DNA from: Aspidapion aeneum
Taxonomy: Eukaryota; Arthropoda; Insecta; Coleoptera; Brentidae
NCBI GenBank assembly: GCA_963576565.1
Contig: OY755039.1
Coordinates: forward strand, 139,313,369-139,377,368
Direction: 5' to 3'
Length of the DNA stretch: 64,000 nucleotides
Made by a program: the position numbers and the translations under genes. Position 1 is the first letter of the stretch. Each line of letters opens with the position of its first letter. The notes below the pieces were generated by a model. The model was not told the DNA's origin, did no database searches, and saw only the letters and a program-made list of their open reading frames with translations. Below, one piece after another: positions 33,705-45,832 of the stretch.

Positions 33705-35430
33705 ATGTCTGTATGTCTGTATGTCTGTCTGTCTGTCTGTCTGTATGTCTGTCTGTAACGACCAACGCGCATAAGTCAAAAACCGCTTGACCGATTTTAA
33801 TGAAATTTGGTAACTGTGCTGGGTCTTAGGTCGAGATGGTCCCATTTAAAAATTAACAAAATCCACCGAACACAAACCAAGTCAAAGAGTGGGGGTAGAT
33901 TTTAAAAATTAGAGTTTATGTGAAAATATGGCGTGTGTGATATCAAACGAAAGGTAATTGAGTCTGGAGTTAAATAAAATACATTTTAATTTATTTAAAA
34001 AAAAGGGTGGGGGTATATTTCAAAAATTAGAGTTTAAGTGAAAATATGGCGTGTGTGATATCAAACGAAAGGTAATTGAGTCCGGAGTTTAACAAAATAC
34101 ATTTTAGTTTTTGTTTTTTTTTAAGGGTGGGGATAGATTTCAAAAATTTGAGTTTAAGTCAAAACATGGCTTGTGTGGTATCAAACAAAAGGTAATTTAG
34201 TCTGAAGTTGAATAAAATATATTTCAGTTTTTAGTTATATTAGCTCACACGTACACTATAAATATAGTACCTAGTGTGAGCTTAGGGGCCGATATATTGG
34301 CAGAGTATTTTTAAATGTCTACACAAAAACATGTGTTATATTTTATTAAAATTTTATTTATTTAGTAGTGAAAATATGAAAATGGTTTAGATTTACAATT
34401 CATTAGTATTCATAATCAATAAAATTTCCTTTAAATGATGTATGTATAACATAATCGGATTGGTTTCATAATCAATTTTTTTTACGGTTTTTGTTACACG
34501 TTTTATCTATTTTCTTAGAAACTAACTTTAATGTGAAAAAAAAATTGATATAGTTTATTGTAGACAGTGAAATTTCCCTTTCAACGATATGAAACACGGT
34601 GGGGTTTGACTTATAACAAACTCTCCAGCGACGTCCGTAAATGGGGGTGATTTAAAATAAATAACAAAGTGAAAGATATTTTATAGTTACCGCTCCAGTG
34701 GTGTCCTTAATTTAAAGTAATTATTTAAAATCACCAAACTTATTAATTTTTTTGCAGGTTTTGTCCAATTTTCTTAAAAACTAAGCTTCTTGCGACAAAA
34801 CTTGATGAATAATGAAATTTTCCTTTAAACGGTGTATCACGAATGTGATAAAAAATATGGCTAACTCTCCAGGGACGTCCGTATATTAGGGTCACGCTTA
34901 AAAATAATCAAAAAAATATTTTTCTAAAATTTTCTCACAAATGAAGGGGTATAGGATAAAATAAGTTAGAAAGTATTTTCTTTAAAAAAACATAAAATAT
35001 TTAACTAAAATTGATTATTTTGGTTATTTTGAAAATTTTATTTTTATAAGTACGCTTCTGGAGACTTTCCCGTGACATAAACTTCACATTATATTACAGC
35101 TTTTAATAGGAAATTATATTTTCTAAAATAAAGTATACAATATATTTTTTTCCAAGAAATAATCCCAATTTACGGACGCCACTGAAGAGCTACTTGCTTT
35201 TATGTTTATCGGCCAATACATCGTTGGAACGGGAATTCTGTTCTCTACAAAAAACTGTTTTTTGCAATTTTCGATAAAAAGGTTAATTTTACAGAAAATT
35301 AAATAAAACTGAAAAAAAAAACAGGTTTTTGGGGGTTTGGGGAGAATTTTCTCTGTCCATGTCGATATTTTGAGTTGACAACAGGGATATTCGGATTCAG
35401 CGGGATCGAATTAGGGGGAAAAACGCAGAG
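32940..35430 (+). mobile_element. TIR family 'gctgaatccgaatatc', copy 1, interrupted by E4
   Basis: The left end carries gaccccgctgaatccgaata (33071-33090) and the right end tattcggattcagcgggatc (35389-35408), inverted. The interior contains repeated units with cttaaaaactaagcttct, tatactttattgtagac and ctccagcgrcgtccgt at 33340-33470, 34510-34640, 34760-34890 and around 35165. A hairpin-ended GTCT element occupies 33533-34310. A second copy lies inverted at 40290-42430. Function is unknown; no protein is visible. Confidence 0.7.
33533..34310 (+). mobile_element. GTCT-core hairpin-ended element E4
   Basis: A complete copy: left hairpin 33533-33568, (GTCT)n at 33671-33757, core cgcgcataagtcaaaaaccg, three modules with tatcaaacgaaaggtaatt, right hairpin about 34242-34282 and the tail ggcagagtatttttaa. 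Flanking sequence continues the 'gctgaatccgaatatc' family on both sides. Confidence 0.8.
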
Positions 35431-35934
35431 CCTTTTCAAGTATTTTGCTCTAACTCGCCGGTGTATTCTCTACCAGTTCCCCCCCTGTCCCTGAAAGTTC
35501 TGGATCCGCCACTGTGCGATTTTAAATACCTACTACACATTGTAGAGGGTTGCAAATTGCTATAGTTATGCAGGAGGTCGTAAATCCCTGCGAGGAGGGT
35601 TGGGGAGGGTGTGTGCGTGTCGCTGATGCCTTTTCGTCCCTTTAAAACAGGGGGACGCATTTTTTGCAACCCTGCTTTTGACGCATGTCAACAAATGCAC
35701 TGCGCTCTGCGTCAATAATATTCTAATACAGACTATGAAGAAGAAATAAATACATAGAGAATTTTAATTGTCTGGAAACAAGAAATTCTATCTCTGCATG
35801 CACAGTGGAGGTGTTAAAAAAGTAACTATTCGATACTCGAGTACTCGTTACAACAAGTAACGGAGTAACGAATACCGATCCGAAAATTAAATGATTACTT
35901 TTGTTACTTTGATACTACTACTATGTCGGTTTAG

Positions 35935-37385
35935 AACGTTTTTCTACGATATCAGACGTCTATTCTCCACCTCCTTCGATCCTGACAGTCATCTTCCGTC
36001 AGGTTTTTTGACTCATTGATTTTTGGATTGGCTGTTGCCATTCCAGTTTAGGACGCCCTCTTTTTCTGCGCCCTATTGATTGCCATTCTAGGACCTGCTT
36101 TGGTAATCTTTCGTCTCTCATCCGTTGTACATGGCCGTACCATATCAGTTGCCTTTTAGTGATGTCATCCGTTATGCTTCCCTCGATTCCCATTCTTTCT
36201 TTTATGATCTCATTTCTTATATGATCTGTTCTAGATATTCTCATTCATCTTCTTATTGCATCCATTTCGACACTTTCCATTTTTGCTTAGTATTTTTCTG
36301 TTACGCGACAAGACTCTATTCCATACAACAGCGTGCTTTTCACCATTGTTTCATATATGTTAAATTTTACATTCTTTTTTATCTCTCTGCTCCATAAAAT
36401 ACTGTTAAGACAACCAATAACCTTTTCTGCGTTTACTACTCTTTTTTCCAGTTCTTTACAGTCTGTTCCCGTCTTATCAAATGTGACACCCAAGTATACA
36501 TACTCATTACATGGAGATATTGTTTGTCCATTTTCTAGTTCTAATTTACTTGATTCGTTTCCAATACATAAGTACTGTGTCTTGTCCACGTTCACTGTTA
36601 ACCCTCACTTTTGGTATTCTTCCGTTAACTTTCTCATCTATTACTCCATGTCTTCTTTATCATTAGCTACAATTACTTGGTCGTTAGCAAACTGTAGTGT
36701 GTATATGGTAAATCGGTCGTTAAGTTGTATTCCCATACCGTGTACTTTGCGTTTCCAGTTTTTTAGAGCTACTGCGATATATATTTTAAAAAGAGTTGGA
36801 GAAATACAATATCACTGTCTTAAGCCTTTCGTTACCAGGAATTCTTTTGAAAGTCGATTTCCAATTTTAATTTTAGATTTTGACCCTTTGTATAGTTCTT
36901 TTATCGCTTTTATGTATGTATGATTGATATTAGTCTGCTCTAACACTGTCCATAATTTTTCTACTGGAACGGTATCATAGCTTTTTGTAGGTCCACAAAG
37001 GAAACATGAGTCTCTATATTTCTGGCGCTCCTTTTCTCAATTACTTGTTTAAGACAAAAAACATTATCACTACAAGATCTGCCTGCACGAAACCCACTTT
37101 GCTCTTCTTCTTCTTGTTCATGAAAATCATTCTCTATTAGATCTCTAAGAATCCTACCGTACAATCTACTTAGAGTACTGGTTACTGAAATTCCTCTGTA
37201 ACTGTTGCAATCCAGCTTGTTTCCTTTTTTATGTATTGAGGATATAAATGCAATTTTCCAATCATCAGGTACTGGATGTCCGTTTATGCATTGATTGATA
37301 ATATATGTGAGATTTTCGAGTAGTTTCTCTGATCCATATTTGAGCATTGTTACTTTCATTCCTTCGATTATTTTAGTATTCAGTA
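35935..37385 (-). pseudogene. RTE/CR1-like LINE reverse transcriptase relic
   Basis: On the minus strand the first piece (37359-36961) reads CINGHPVPDDWKIAFISSIH, KKGNKLDCNSYRGISVTSTL, then EEQSGFRAGRSCSDNVF and a palm strand with VSFVDLQKA, all reverse-transcriptase fingers/palm motifs of 'endonuclease-reverse transcriptase' LINEs. Downstream the catalytic box, normally YADD or FADD, is FAND (codons at 36680-36691), followed by QVIVANDKEDME and in-frame stops. Then come KTQYLCIGNESSKLELENGQ and CNEYVYLGVTFDKTGTDCKE (thumb region) and a C-terminal KRQLIWYGHVQRMRDERLPK motif. The endonuclease half is missing. Stops, frameshifts and the Asp-to-Asn change make it inactive. Confidence 0.85.
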
Positions 37386-37797
37386 GTCACTCGAAAGTCG
37401 GTAATCCAAAATCAGGGAGTAACTATGATAACTTAAGTAACTAACTCGTCCAAGATTGTTATTTTTATCTCTATTATTATTTTCTTTTACATTTTAAGTA
37501 TGTATTTCTTTGTATGTAAGACATTAGATTTTTAAAACAAAGTTGTACACAGAACAGTTCCTACGTAATTCCTACCTATATTTTTTTAATTTTAGCGCGC
37601 ATTTTGAAAATTACAATTGAATATTTCCATAATATCAACAACAAAAATATATCTACAAGTAAATGATCTTCGAATTAACGACAGTCTGAGAATTTTGCAC
37701 TAGTTGTATGATTAAATTGAATACAGTTACAGTAATCAAAGTAACGATAGTAACGAATATATAAACTGATTACTTAGTAGTCGAGTAACGATTAGTA

Positions 37798-37972
37798 AGG
37801 GCCTATCCTTAAATTACGTAACACTCTAGGGGGGAGGGGGGGTTTGACCTTGCGTTACACTCAATATTAATTTAATGGGTTTTTTCTTGAAAATGCGTTA
37901 CGAGCGGGGGAGGGGGGGGGGGTCAAAAATCCTGAATTTTTGCGTTACGTAATTTAAGGACGTTCCCTAACG
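37798..37972. mobile_element. ~170-bp MITE with aaattacgtaac ends
   Basis: The left end gggcctatccttaaattacg (37799-37818) and right end cgtaatttaaggacgttccc (37948-37967) are inverted, with taac/ttac words just inside. The interior has two G-rich runs (gggggaggggggg). A partial relative is at 53285-53460. The flanks share TAA/TA only. Confidence 0.7.
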
Positions 37973-38059
37973 AGTATTCAAAAGTAACTAAAATCATCGT
38001 AAAGTTTCTGAAGAAACCATTGTGCACATTCATTCAGTAAACTGTATAGAGCAAAATTA

Positions 38060-39795
38060 GAAAAGCTGGACCTGTCCCATTTTCTTGATTTTTTGTGGGC
38101 ATATTACCAATCTGGAGGATAGACAGAAGCCAAAATATTGGCTTTCGAAAAAAATTATTGGCTAAGATATAGCCATTTTTTTGTTTTTTTTTTCATTTTT
38201 GACATGAATTCGGGTATTTTCTCTAACTCAGAAGTTTTTTGCAGTAAAATGTTGAAAATTGGTACGTTGATGTAGAAGTGATCAAAAAACTAGAATGTGG
38301 TGAATAATTTGACCTAGGACAAGTTTCCACAAAAATGGTGGCCAAAACTCCTAAAATTTACAGAAAAATACTCATTTCTTGGTAAAACGTTAGAATGTGT
38401 GTTACAGAAAAAGAATTAGCGAATCTAATAATAGGTACTCATATTTTTCGGATAAATAGTTTAGGAAATACATTGTTTACAAATTGGAATTTTTTTTGTT
38501 GGCGGTAAAAATTATTGTATGAGCGACACGTGTAACTACTTAAAAAAATGTTACAAAATGCAAACCCGTCAAACGCGCTGGGTGATTTAGCTATATTAGG
38601 CCAGTCATTAAAGCGAAAAAAAGACCCTCAGCCAAGGCCAACACAAAAATAGAGGCCACGACCCTGAAAAAATCAGCTGTTCTCCCGGGGCTGAATTTTA
38701 CATTGGGTCTTATGGGAGGTCAGACGTTTTTTTATGATATTTTCAAAATGGCACTACAGATTTCCGCAAAATTTCAGTGAAATATTCTCAGACATCATCC
38801 CGATATTCTGCGAAAGGTTTGTAAGGAAGCAACATGATTAAAAGGTTAAAATCTTCAAGATTTAGCATTCCTTATTTTGAATTCAAATTACCCGCCATAT
38901 ACCACATGCCAACTGTTATATTTGACATGTATTTGACTTTGTCATATGTGATTGTCACATTCGCTTCTGCTTTAAACTTAATTTTTGTGTGAGCTAATGA
39001 AGCGGCTATGAAAAATTAGGGCTTACTATACATTTAAAAAAAATTGTTCTGCCAGAATAAAGTAAAAACAATCTCAAAAACGGCTTTATTAAAAAAAAAT
39101 CAAATATCCATGAACCGTCATTCCAACTTCAATATTTTAAAGACAATCAAAAAAAAATCAGCCCCGGATGTGACGTCAACAAAGTGGAGGATCGTGGCCC
39201 GTCCATTTTGATAGCCCTGCCTCAGCTTGCAAAAGGTGGTGTATTCGCGATTTTGACATATGTTGTTGACATTGGAGTCCTAAAAACAAATTTGAAAATT
39301 CAAGCGTGGGGGAGGCGGCTCCCCCCGCCATCTTGGATTTGTTGTGCACAAATAGGTTTTTTTTTAAATTACTTGGTTACTGTACGTTTTAGAAAAAAAA
39401 GTTTTAAACAAAAGTTGAAGACATTAAAATTTCCTACAAAAGCACTTTTTTACGTTTTTTTGTCAGACGAAAGACCCAATTTTTCTGTAAATTTTAAGGG
39501 TTTTGGGCACCATTTTTGTAGGAATTTGTCCTAGGTCAAATTATTGTCCACATTCTTGTTCTCTAATCATTTCTACATCAATGTGCCAATTTTTAACATT
39601 TTACTGCAAAAAAACTTCTGAATTATAGAAAATACCCAAAATCATGTCAAAAATTTATAAAAAACAGAAAAATGGCTAAATTTTAGCAAATTTTTTGGAA
39701 ATCCAATATTTTTGCTTTTGTCTATCCTCCAGGTAGGTAATATGCCCACAAAAAATAAAGAAAATCGGAGGGGGTGAGAGACAGGTCCGGCTTAT
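38060..39795. mobile_element. Foldback element carrying the 587-bp element
   Basis: The left arm at 38060-38350 (acctgtcccattttcttgat, tgtgggcatattacc, ctggaggatagacagaagcc, gtttttt gcagtaaaatgtt) is inverted at 39500-39795 (atttgtcctaggtcaaatta, ttttaacattttactgc, gtctatcctccaggtaggta). Between the arms lie the 587-bp element and the block shared with 27900-29345. Confidence 0.7.
38626..39226. mobile_element. 587-bp TIR element with 7-bp target duplication, copy 1
   Basis: The element 38633-39219 starts caaggccaacacaaaaatag and ends gtccattttgatagccctg. Inward of both ends the words ggccacga and ccggggctgaatttt/aaaaatcagccccgg are inverted. It is flanked by the perfect direct repeat cctcagc (38626-38632, 39220-39226). 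Two further copies are at 51974-52560 and 52639-53247. The interior shows no protein motif. Confidence 0.85.
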
Positions 39796-39883
39796 CTTAA
39801 ATAATTTTGCTTATATTTAACTTAAGCAATGTATGTATATTTTTCTCTTTACCGAATAAAGTTTACTTACTTCTCGATACAAT

Positions 39884-40160
39884 TTGACAGTTGTTTTAGG
39901 AGAAACACACAACCGTCAAATGTATCCCTGGGCCTCTACTCTGCGGTTCTGGAACAAAAGTCTGGGGGGGGGGGTAATGGTTACCGTAATTAAACGCACA
40001 GGAAAAAAGCGAAAAGGAAATATTCGCATAGGAATAAAAGCTACACAGAAAAAATCGCACGCGTAGTAAAGCGCACACTAAAAGGCGCGCAAAGAAAAAA
40101 GCGCATCTAGTAAAACAGCGCATGTAATAAAACAGCGCACAGGGAAATCAAACAAAAAAA
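39884..40160. repeat. gcgcac-rich irregular tandem words
   Basis: Between 40000 and 40142 short units of the form (t)aaaa..gcgcac/gcgcat recur at intervals of roughly 15-25 bp. The open frames across it follow from the repeat and are not supported as genes. Confidence 0.45.
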
Positions 40161-40289
40161 ATCCTGACGTATGATAAAATCGCAATAAAATAAATGTTAG
40201 TCTTTAGATTTAGAATGGTACCTAGTGTTATTAGTCAGAGCATATTATTTTAAAAGGCTTTCCGTTTTCGGTCTAGAAGCAAATCATAT

Positions 40290-42430
40290 TACTTTTTAGC
40301 AATAGACCATTTCCCCCTAATTTGACCCCGCTGAATCCGAATATCTCTGTTGCCAACTCGAAAAATCGACAGGGACGGAGAAAATCCCCCCCAAATCCCC
40401 AAAAACCTGTTTTTTTTCAGTTTTATGCAATTTTTTCGAAAACTAACCTTTTCATCAAAAATTGCAAAGAACAGGTTTTTGTGGAGAATAAAATTCCCTT
40501 TCCAGCGATGTATTGGTCAATAAGGTTAGGAAAAGCAAGTAGCTCTTCAGTGGCGTACGTAAATTGGGATTATTTAGAAAAAACATGTTTATTATAGGTT
40601 ATCCAAAATTTTCTCAAAAACTATGCTTTTTAGGAAAAAATATGTAGTATACTTTATTGTAGAACATTTTCTTTTAAAAACTTTATTAAAATGTCGGGTT
40701 GTTGCCATATTTAAGGCTTCAGGGGCGTACTAATATAAACTTATTGTCAAAAATAACTGAAATAATCAGTTTCTCTTGCCTATTTAAATATCTTTTCTAC
40801 CTAAGATTTTCAGAAAAAAATGTGCCTTTATTCTTTATTAAGGATAAGACAATTTCTTTTTAAATGATATATTACTAAGTGAGGTTAATGTTATGATAAA
40901 TACTTCAAAAAGTTTCGTAATTTATACCTACTAAAATAAAATGTTTCCAAATTAAAATAAACTGTTTTTTGATTAGATTAGATATTTTGATTTATCTAAA
41001 TAAGTTCTTTAAAGCAAAAAAACACCGGTGGTTATAAGAGGAGGGGGCATAGGGGCCATGCCCCCCCCCCTAAGCAATATTTTTGTGCAGAAAGTAACAG
41101 TAGTAACTTTGACACAGGTGTTTTTGGTTATTTTTTTAAGCATATGGAACTAAAAATAAAGTGGCCGTACTTTCGAGCTTTTGTACTTTCGATCTTCTGT
41201 ACTTTCGACCTTTTGTACTTTCGACCTTTTGAACTTTCGACCTTTTGTTTTTTTTATCTTTTGTACTTTCGACCTTTTGTATTTCGACCTTTTGTACTTT
41301 CGACCTTTTATCCGCCGCTTTTTATTATCCACCGAAAAGCTAATAAGACACAAAATTGATTAGTTTGGATTGATCTTAAATAATTTCTTTAAATTAAGAA
41401 CACCACTGGAGCGGTAAATATAAAATAACTTCCACTTTGTTATACATCGTTTGAAAGGAAATTTTATTGGCTATGACGAAGTATAGAACACATTTTTTGA
41501 TAATAATAATAATAATAATAAAGCTTGGTTTTTAAGAAAATTGAATAAAACGTTTGAAAAACATGTTTTTTTTAATGATTTGTTTAAATCACCCCCATTG
41601 ACGGACGTCGCTGGAGAGTTTGCTATAAGTTAAACCCAACCGAATTTCACATTTTTAAAAGGGAATTTCCCTGTCTACAAAAAAGTGTAGAACAAGTTTT
41701 TTCATGTTAAGCTTAGTTTTTGAGAAAATTAGATAAAACGTGTAATAAAAATGGTTTATTTTCTGTTTTTTCAAAATTAATTTAATTTACGGATGCCCCT
41801 GAAGTTTTATTTATAAAACCGATTTAATCATGTTATACGTCATTTTGAAGGAAATTTTATTGAGTATACCAAAATGTAATACATGGTTTTCTGTAGATAT
41901 TAGTTTTTTTAAAAATTAAATAAATCTTGGAAAAACATAGGTATTTTTTCAACTTTTTTTATTTACTTCAATTAACGGACGCCGCTGGTAAGCTTGTTAT
42001 TAGTCTAACTTTATTAGGTTATACCATGTTAAAAAGGGAATTTTATTGTCTACAATAAAGTATATTATACATTTTTCTCTTAGAAGCTTAGTTTTTAAGA
42101 AAATTTGAAAAAACCTCAAACTTTTAGTTTTTGGGGGGTCTGGGGGGGTTTTTGGAGGTTTTTGCAGCCATTTAAAAAAAAATAATATGTTATTATTTTT
42201 TAATTATACAAATATAAATTTTGAATGTACACCTGTGACAATTTGGGCTTTCCAGCGGCAACTTAAAATTCCGCCGCCATTTTGGCCGCCATCTTGAATA
42301 TCTCAGCCCCTGTCAATATTTCGAGTTGGCAACAGGGATATTCGGATTCAGCGGGGTCAAAATAGGGGGAATTGCCCATTTGCCAAAAAGTAATATAAAA
42401 TGCTTCTAGAAAGTGGATTTTCCGAATCTT
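40290..42430 (-). mobile_element. TIR family 'gctgaatccgaatatc', copy 2 (inverted relative to copy 1)
   Basis: The left end has gaccccgctgaatccgaata (40323-40342) and the right end tattcggattcagcggggtc (42339-42358). The ggggggtctgggggggtttt block lies on the right here and on the left in copy 1, so the copies are opposed. Repeat units with aagcttagtttttaagaaaa recur near 41520, 41700 and 42085, and ggacgycgctgg-type words at 41602-41613 and 41978-41990. Confidence 0.7.
41167..41310. repeat. ~15-bp minisatellite (tttgtactttcgacc)
   Basis: The unit ttttgtactttcgacc is repeated about nine times with minor variants within copy 2 of the TIR family. Copy 1 lacks it. Frames through it are artefacts. 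Confidence 0.85.
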
Positions 42431-42484
42431 GCCTGAACTATATAATTTGATCATCTTAATTTTGCTCACAAAAATAGGGTAGTA

Positions 42485-43111
42485 TACAAGGTGTGTAAAT
42501 TTAGGGGCCATAGGGCAACTTTCTCGAGATACAGAGGATCAAAGTTGGCACTTTTTTGATAATAACTTAAGTCGTGTATTAGAACAGCAATAAGGAGATA
42601 AAAATATTTTTAAAAAAATTATGCGGTCAATTTTTTTCAGGAGAAACTATTTTTTGAAACAAACTTTTATAATGTCATATTAAACGCAATGTTTTTCTTG
42701 ATATTTTTTGTTAATAAAAATAAGTCTCTACGGAGACACATAATAAAATATCATTGATATTTCTTAAAAAATAAGTAGACAGAATTTAAATTTTTTATAG
42801 ATTTTATTTTTTTATACATTTGTGGAGGTTATTTTGACAGTCTCCTTAGCATCTTCTTAACTTAGTTTTATCAAAAAGGGAAATAATACATTTTTGGATT
42901 ACAATTATAGCTAAGTATTTATTTGAGTGTGACAAATTTACATTTTTTTTGTAAAACCGTTTTCCCCCCAGTCCTCTAACTTTAAAAATCCTATACCAAA
43001 AAAACAGATGAGTGTTGGTCGACCCCCTTGTTATATTTAAACTTTTTGATCAGAAATAACCTTTTCTTTCACCAGCTGCACTATGGCTCCTAAGTTATCG
43101 GACACCCTGTA
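42485..43111. mobile_element. TA-flanked MITE
   Basis: The left end tacaaggtgtgtaaatttag followed by gggccatag and the right end ctatggctcctaagttatcg followed by gacaccctgta are inverted. TA lies at both borders. The interior is AT-rich and has no coding motif. Confidence 0.6.
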
Positions 43112-43174
43112 TCTATGTAAATTTTGAAAATATTAAAAAAAAAATTTGAATTTTGAAAATATTTGACATTTTAT

Positions 43175-43830
43175 TATTGAAATCGGTTAGTAAAGAAGAA
43201 AATCCGCCGTTTTGGATCCGCCATTTTGATTTTTTTAGGTCTGAGTAAAAGATTTTGTTAAATGACCTCAAACAATGTAATATTTCAAGTTTAAGACAAA
43301 TCGGTTAATAAATAAGAAAATCCGCCATTTTGGATCCGCCATTTTCATTTTTTTAACTTTGAGTAAAAAATTTTGGTAAATGACCTCAAACAATATAATA
43401 TTTCAAGTTTGAGACAAATCGGTTGGTAAATAAGAAAATCCGCCATTTTGGATCCGCCATTTTGATTTTTTTCAGTTTGAGTAAAAAATTGTGTTAAATA
43501 ACCTCAAGCAATGTAATATTTCAAGTTTGAGACAAATCGGTTATAAATAAGAAAATCCGCCATTTTGGAGCCGCCATTTTGATTTTTTTAAGTCTAAGTA
43601 AGAAATTTTCTTAAATGACCTCAAGCAATGTAATATTTCAAGTTTGAGACAAATCGGTTAGTAAATAAGAAAATCCGCCATTTTGGATCCGCCATTTTGA
43701 TTTTTTTAAGTTTGAGTAAAAAATTTTGTTAAATGACCTCAAGCAATGTAATATTTAAGTTTGAGACAAATCGGTTAGTAAATAAGAAAATACGCCATTT
43801 TGGATCCGCCATTTTGATTTTTGGATCCGC
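43175..43830 (+). repeat. ~118-bp tandem repeat, about 5.5 copies
   Basis: Each unit contains aaatccgccattttggatcc, gccattttgatttttt and tttcaagtttgagacaaatc. Starts of the cggtt..taaa word fall at about 43184, 43302, 43421, 43540, 43656 and 43772. Units differ by a few substitutions. The aaatccgccattttggatcc theme also occurs once near 7497. Confidence 0.9.
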
Positions 43831-44928
43831 CATTGTAATAAAAAACGTAAATTGTAGTGTTACCAGGTTACCAAACACTACAACTACCAAGATTCAACAG
43901 TCGACTTAATGGATTTAACTTTTCTTAACAAAAACAAATTTCAAAAAAATTGCGTAAAGGATTTTTTAAAGATGTTTTTATATAAATAATATATTTTATT
44001 TTTCATCTACACATTTTATCCAAAAAACATTTTTAGTCCGGCGCCCAGTTGGCACAAGAACACGATCGAAGTAAGGTCCAGATTCTGTGTACTGTTAAAT
44101 TCTATAGAGACTTATCGTCCTCTCTTTCTATATTTCGTAATTAGAATGTGATTTAACATCTATGGTGCACAGAATTTGGGTCCAGTTAAGCGCGCATCCA
44201 CCGCATCCTCGTTTGAACACGAATACAAACACATACATACCGGGTATTTATTTCTAGTAAGTATTCAAATCTTTGGAGAATCTCTTTTGGGCTTTATTGA
44301 TACTTTATGATGAAATTACTAATTAAAAAGAGATCAAGTTTTAATATTTTTAAGTAAAATTTGGGAGTGCACATGTGCACTTATGGAGGAACCGACACTG
44401 CCATCAAAAAAAAGGTTTTATCTGAATAGAGCCCTTTTCGGGGGTCCGACCAAAACATTTTTTGTGACTCGTGATAAAACTAGTTGACGTGTTAACCCAC
44501 TAAAAGGAGCATTGTATTTAAAGAATCAGAATAAAAATGAAAAACAAAATTTATTATTTTATATTGCTAGTTTTATTATCTCAAAAGGTGGTGGTGGATA
44601 TTTAATTCCAAAACTCAGGACTTATTTTCCAAAGAATTATATTTTTATATTAATAAATTGGGTACAAAAAGTACGATATAATATTTATAAAATATTTGTA
44701 TAAATAATAAATAAATATTTTATGTAATACAATTTAACACTACCTACTGTAAAAAGCTAAAAATGGTAGAAAAAACAGACATGCATAAATAAACGAAAAT
44801 TTAAAATCAACATGTAACAACTAGGTAACTCCTAAACCTATCTAAAAAATTATTTATTTTTGAGCAAAAATTAATATTTTCAGTTTTTGACAAATTTTGG
44901 GCAGTGTGTAATGAAATATTGATCCTAA
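43831..44928. other. Mostly unrecognised, with one hairpin
   Basis: The only structure seen is an inverted pair at 44077-44095 (ggtccagattctgtgtact) and 44163-44182 (gtgcacagaatttgggtcc), with gttaaat/atttaac also pairing inside: a hairpin of about 110 bp. The rest is AT-rich with no coding motif. Confidence 0.45.
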
Positions 44929-45745
44929 CCCTAGTAACACAGGTACGTTTTAAAAACGTCCATTTCGGACCCAGGGGACGTTTTAAAAATGTACGCCTAG
45001 GTTCCTTAGGGTCCCACAAAGGTCCCTGGAAGGTCTTTGGAACGTTTTTGTGGGTCTTTTTTACGTTTTTAAAACGTCTCCACAGAACGTTTTTAAAACG
45101 TTTTAAAAAAGTTTTTCGGACGTTCATCAAATTTAATTTTTTATACCTTCTACAAAGTTTGGCGACATTTATTAAACGTGCCAGTGACGTTCGAAAACGT
45201 CCCAAAGCATTTTGAGGACGTACAAAACACGTTCCAGGGACGTCTAAAAAACGTTTTAGGGGACGGTTAAAAAATGTTTCAGGGCACGTTTAAAAAACGT
45301 GCAGGGGACGTTTTCAAAACGTTCCAGAGACCCCATCAAGTCAATGGGCCTTTACATATTGAGCACTATTGAAAAATTACTCCACTCTAATTTGAGTACC
45401 GTAAAAACGTTTGAAATTTACTTTTTTCTGATCAGCCTATGTAGATAATGATTATCATGCTAGTGGGAGAAATATGAGGGTTCCGAAAAGTTTTAAGGGA
45501 CCTAAAAAGGACGTTTTGAAAACGTCCTGATTTGCACGTTTGTAAAACTTCCTTTTAAAACGTACTTTTTAAGTAAGCAAATGTTGGGACCTTGAGGGAC
45601 CTTAGACGTTTTAAAAAAATTCCGGTTTTGCGAGATTTTAAAACGTCCGTTTTAGTAAGTTTTAACATATACTTTTTAGGCATGGGAACGTTGGGACCTA
45701 AAGGGACCTAAAAAATACTTTTTCTACGACCGTGCATATATACCC

Positions 45746-45832
45746 ACTTTCCCGCACGCATTTTAGTTTTGAAAGCATCACTTTCCCGCCCTAGTGCGGG
45801 AAAATCACTTTCCCGCACTAGTGCGGGAAAGT
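45746..45832. repeat. actttcccgcac inverted-repeat cluster (possible recombination site)
   Basis: The word actttcccgcacgc at 45746-45759 is the exact inverse of gcgtgcgggaaagt at 47521-47534, on the other side of the recombinase gene. Between 45779 and 45803 lies an imperfect palindrome on the same theme, and 45807-45832 is a perfect 26-bp palindrome (actttcccgcact and its inverse). Such inverted half-sites are what a tyrosine recombinase could bind; this role is inferred. Confidence 0.55.

Larger units (their letters stand above)
35805..37990. mobile_element. gtaac-rich TIR element hosting a LINE and a MITE
   Basis: The left region (gtaactattcgatactcgag, gttacaacaagtaacgg, ttgttactttgatac) recurs inverted at the right (gtaatcaaagtaacgatagt at 37731-37750, and gagtattcaaaagtaac ending 37990). 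The middle is a reversed LINE fragment, and a smaller MITE sits in the right arm. No transposase of its own is seen. Confidence 0.55.

Noticed and set aside
31241..35515. A single 4.3-kb hAT between cagtggcggatccag (31241) and ctggatccgccactg (35501-35515)
   Set aside because: The ends match but the flanks (ctatgactt versus tgcgatttt) do not show a duplication, and two complete unrelated elements lie between. The ends more likely belong to separate fragments.
36125..36923. Plus-strand frames at 36125-36397 and 36333-36923
   Set aside because: They are antisense to the LINE reverse-transcriptase relic, whose motifs are on the minus strand.
41150..41363. Frames rich in FRPFVLSTF or KRSKVQK
   Set aside because: They are translations of the 15-bp minisatellite on both strands.
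43175..43830. CRISPR-like array
   Set aside because: The ~118-bp units are continuous tandem repeats without unique spacers, in a eukaryotic context.
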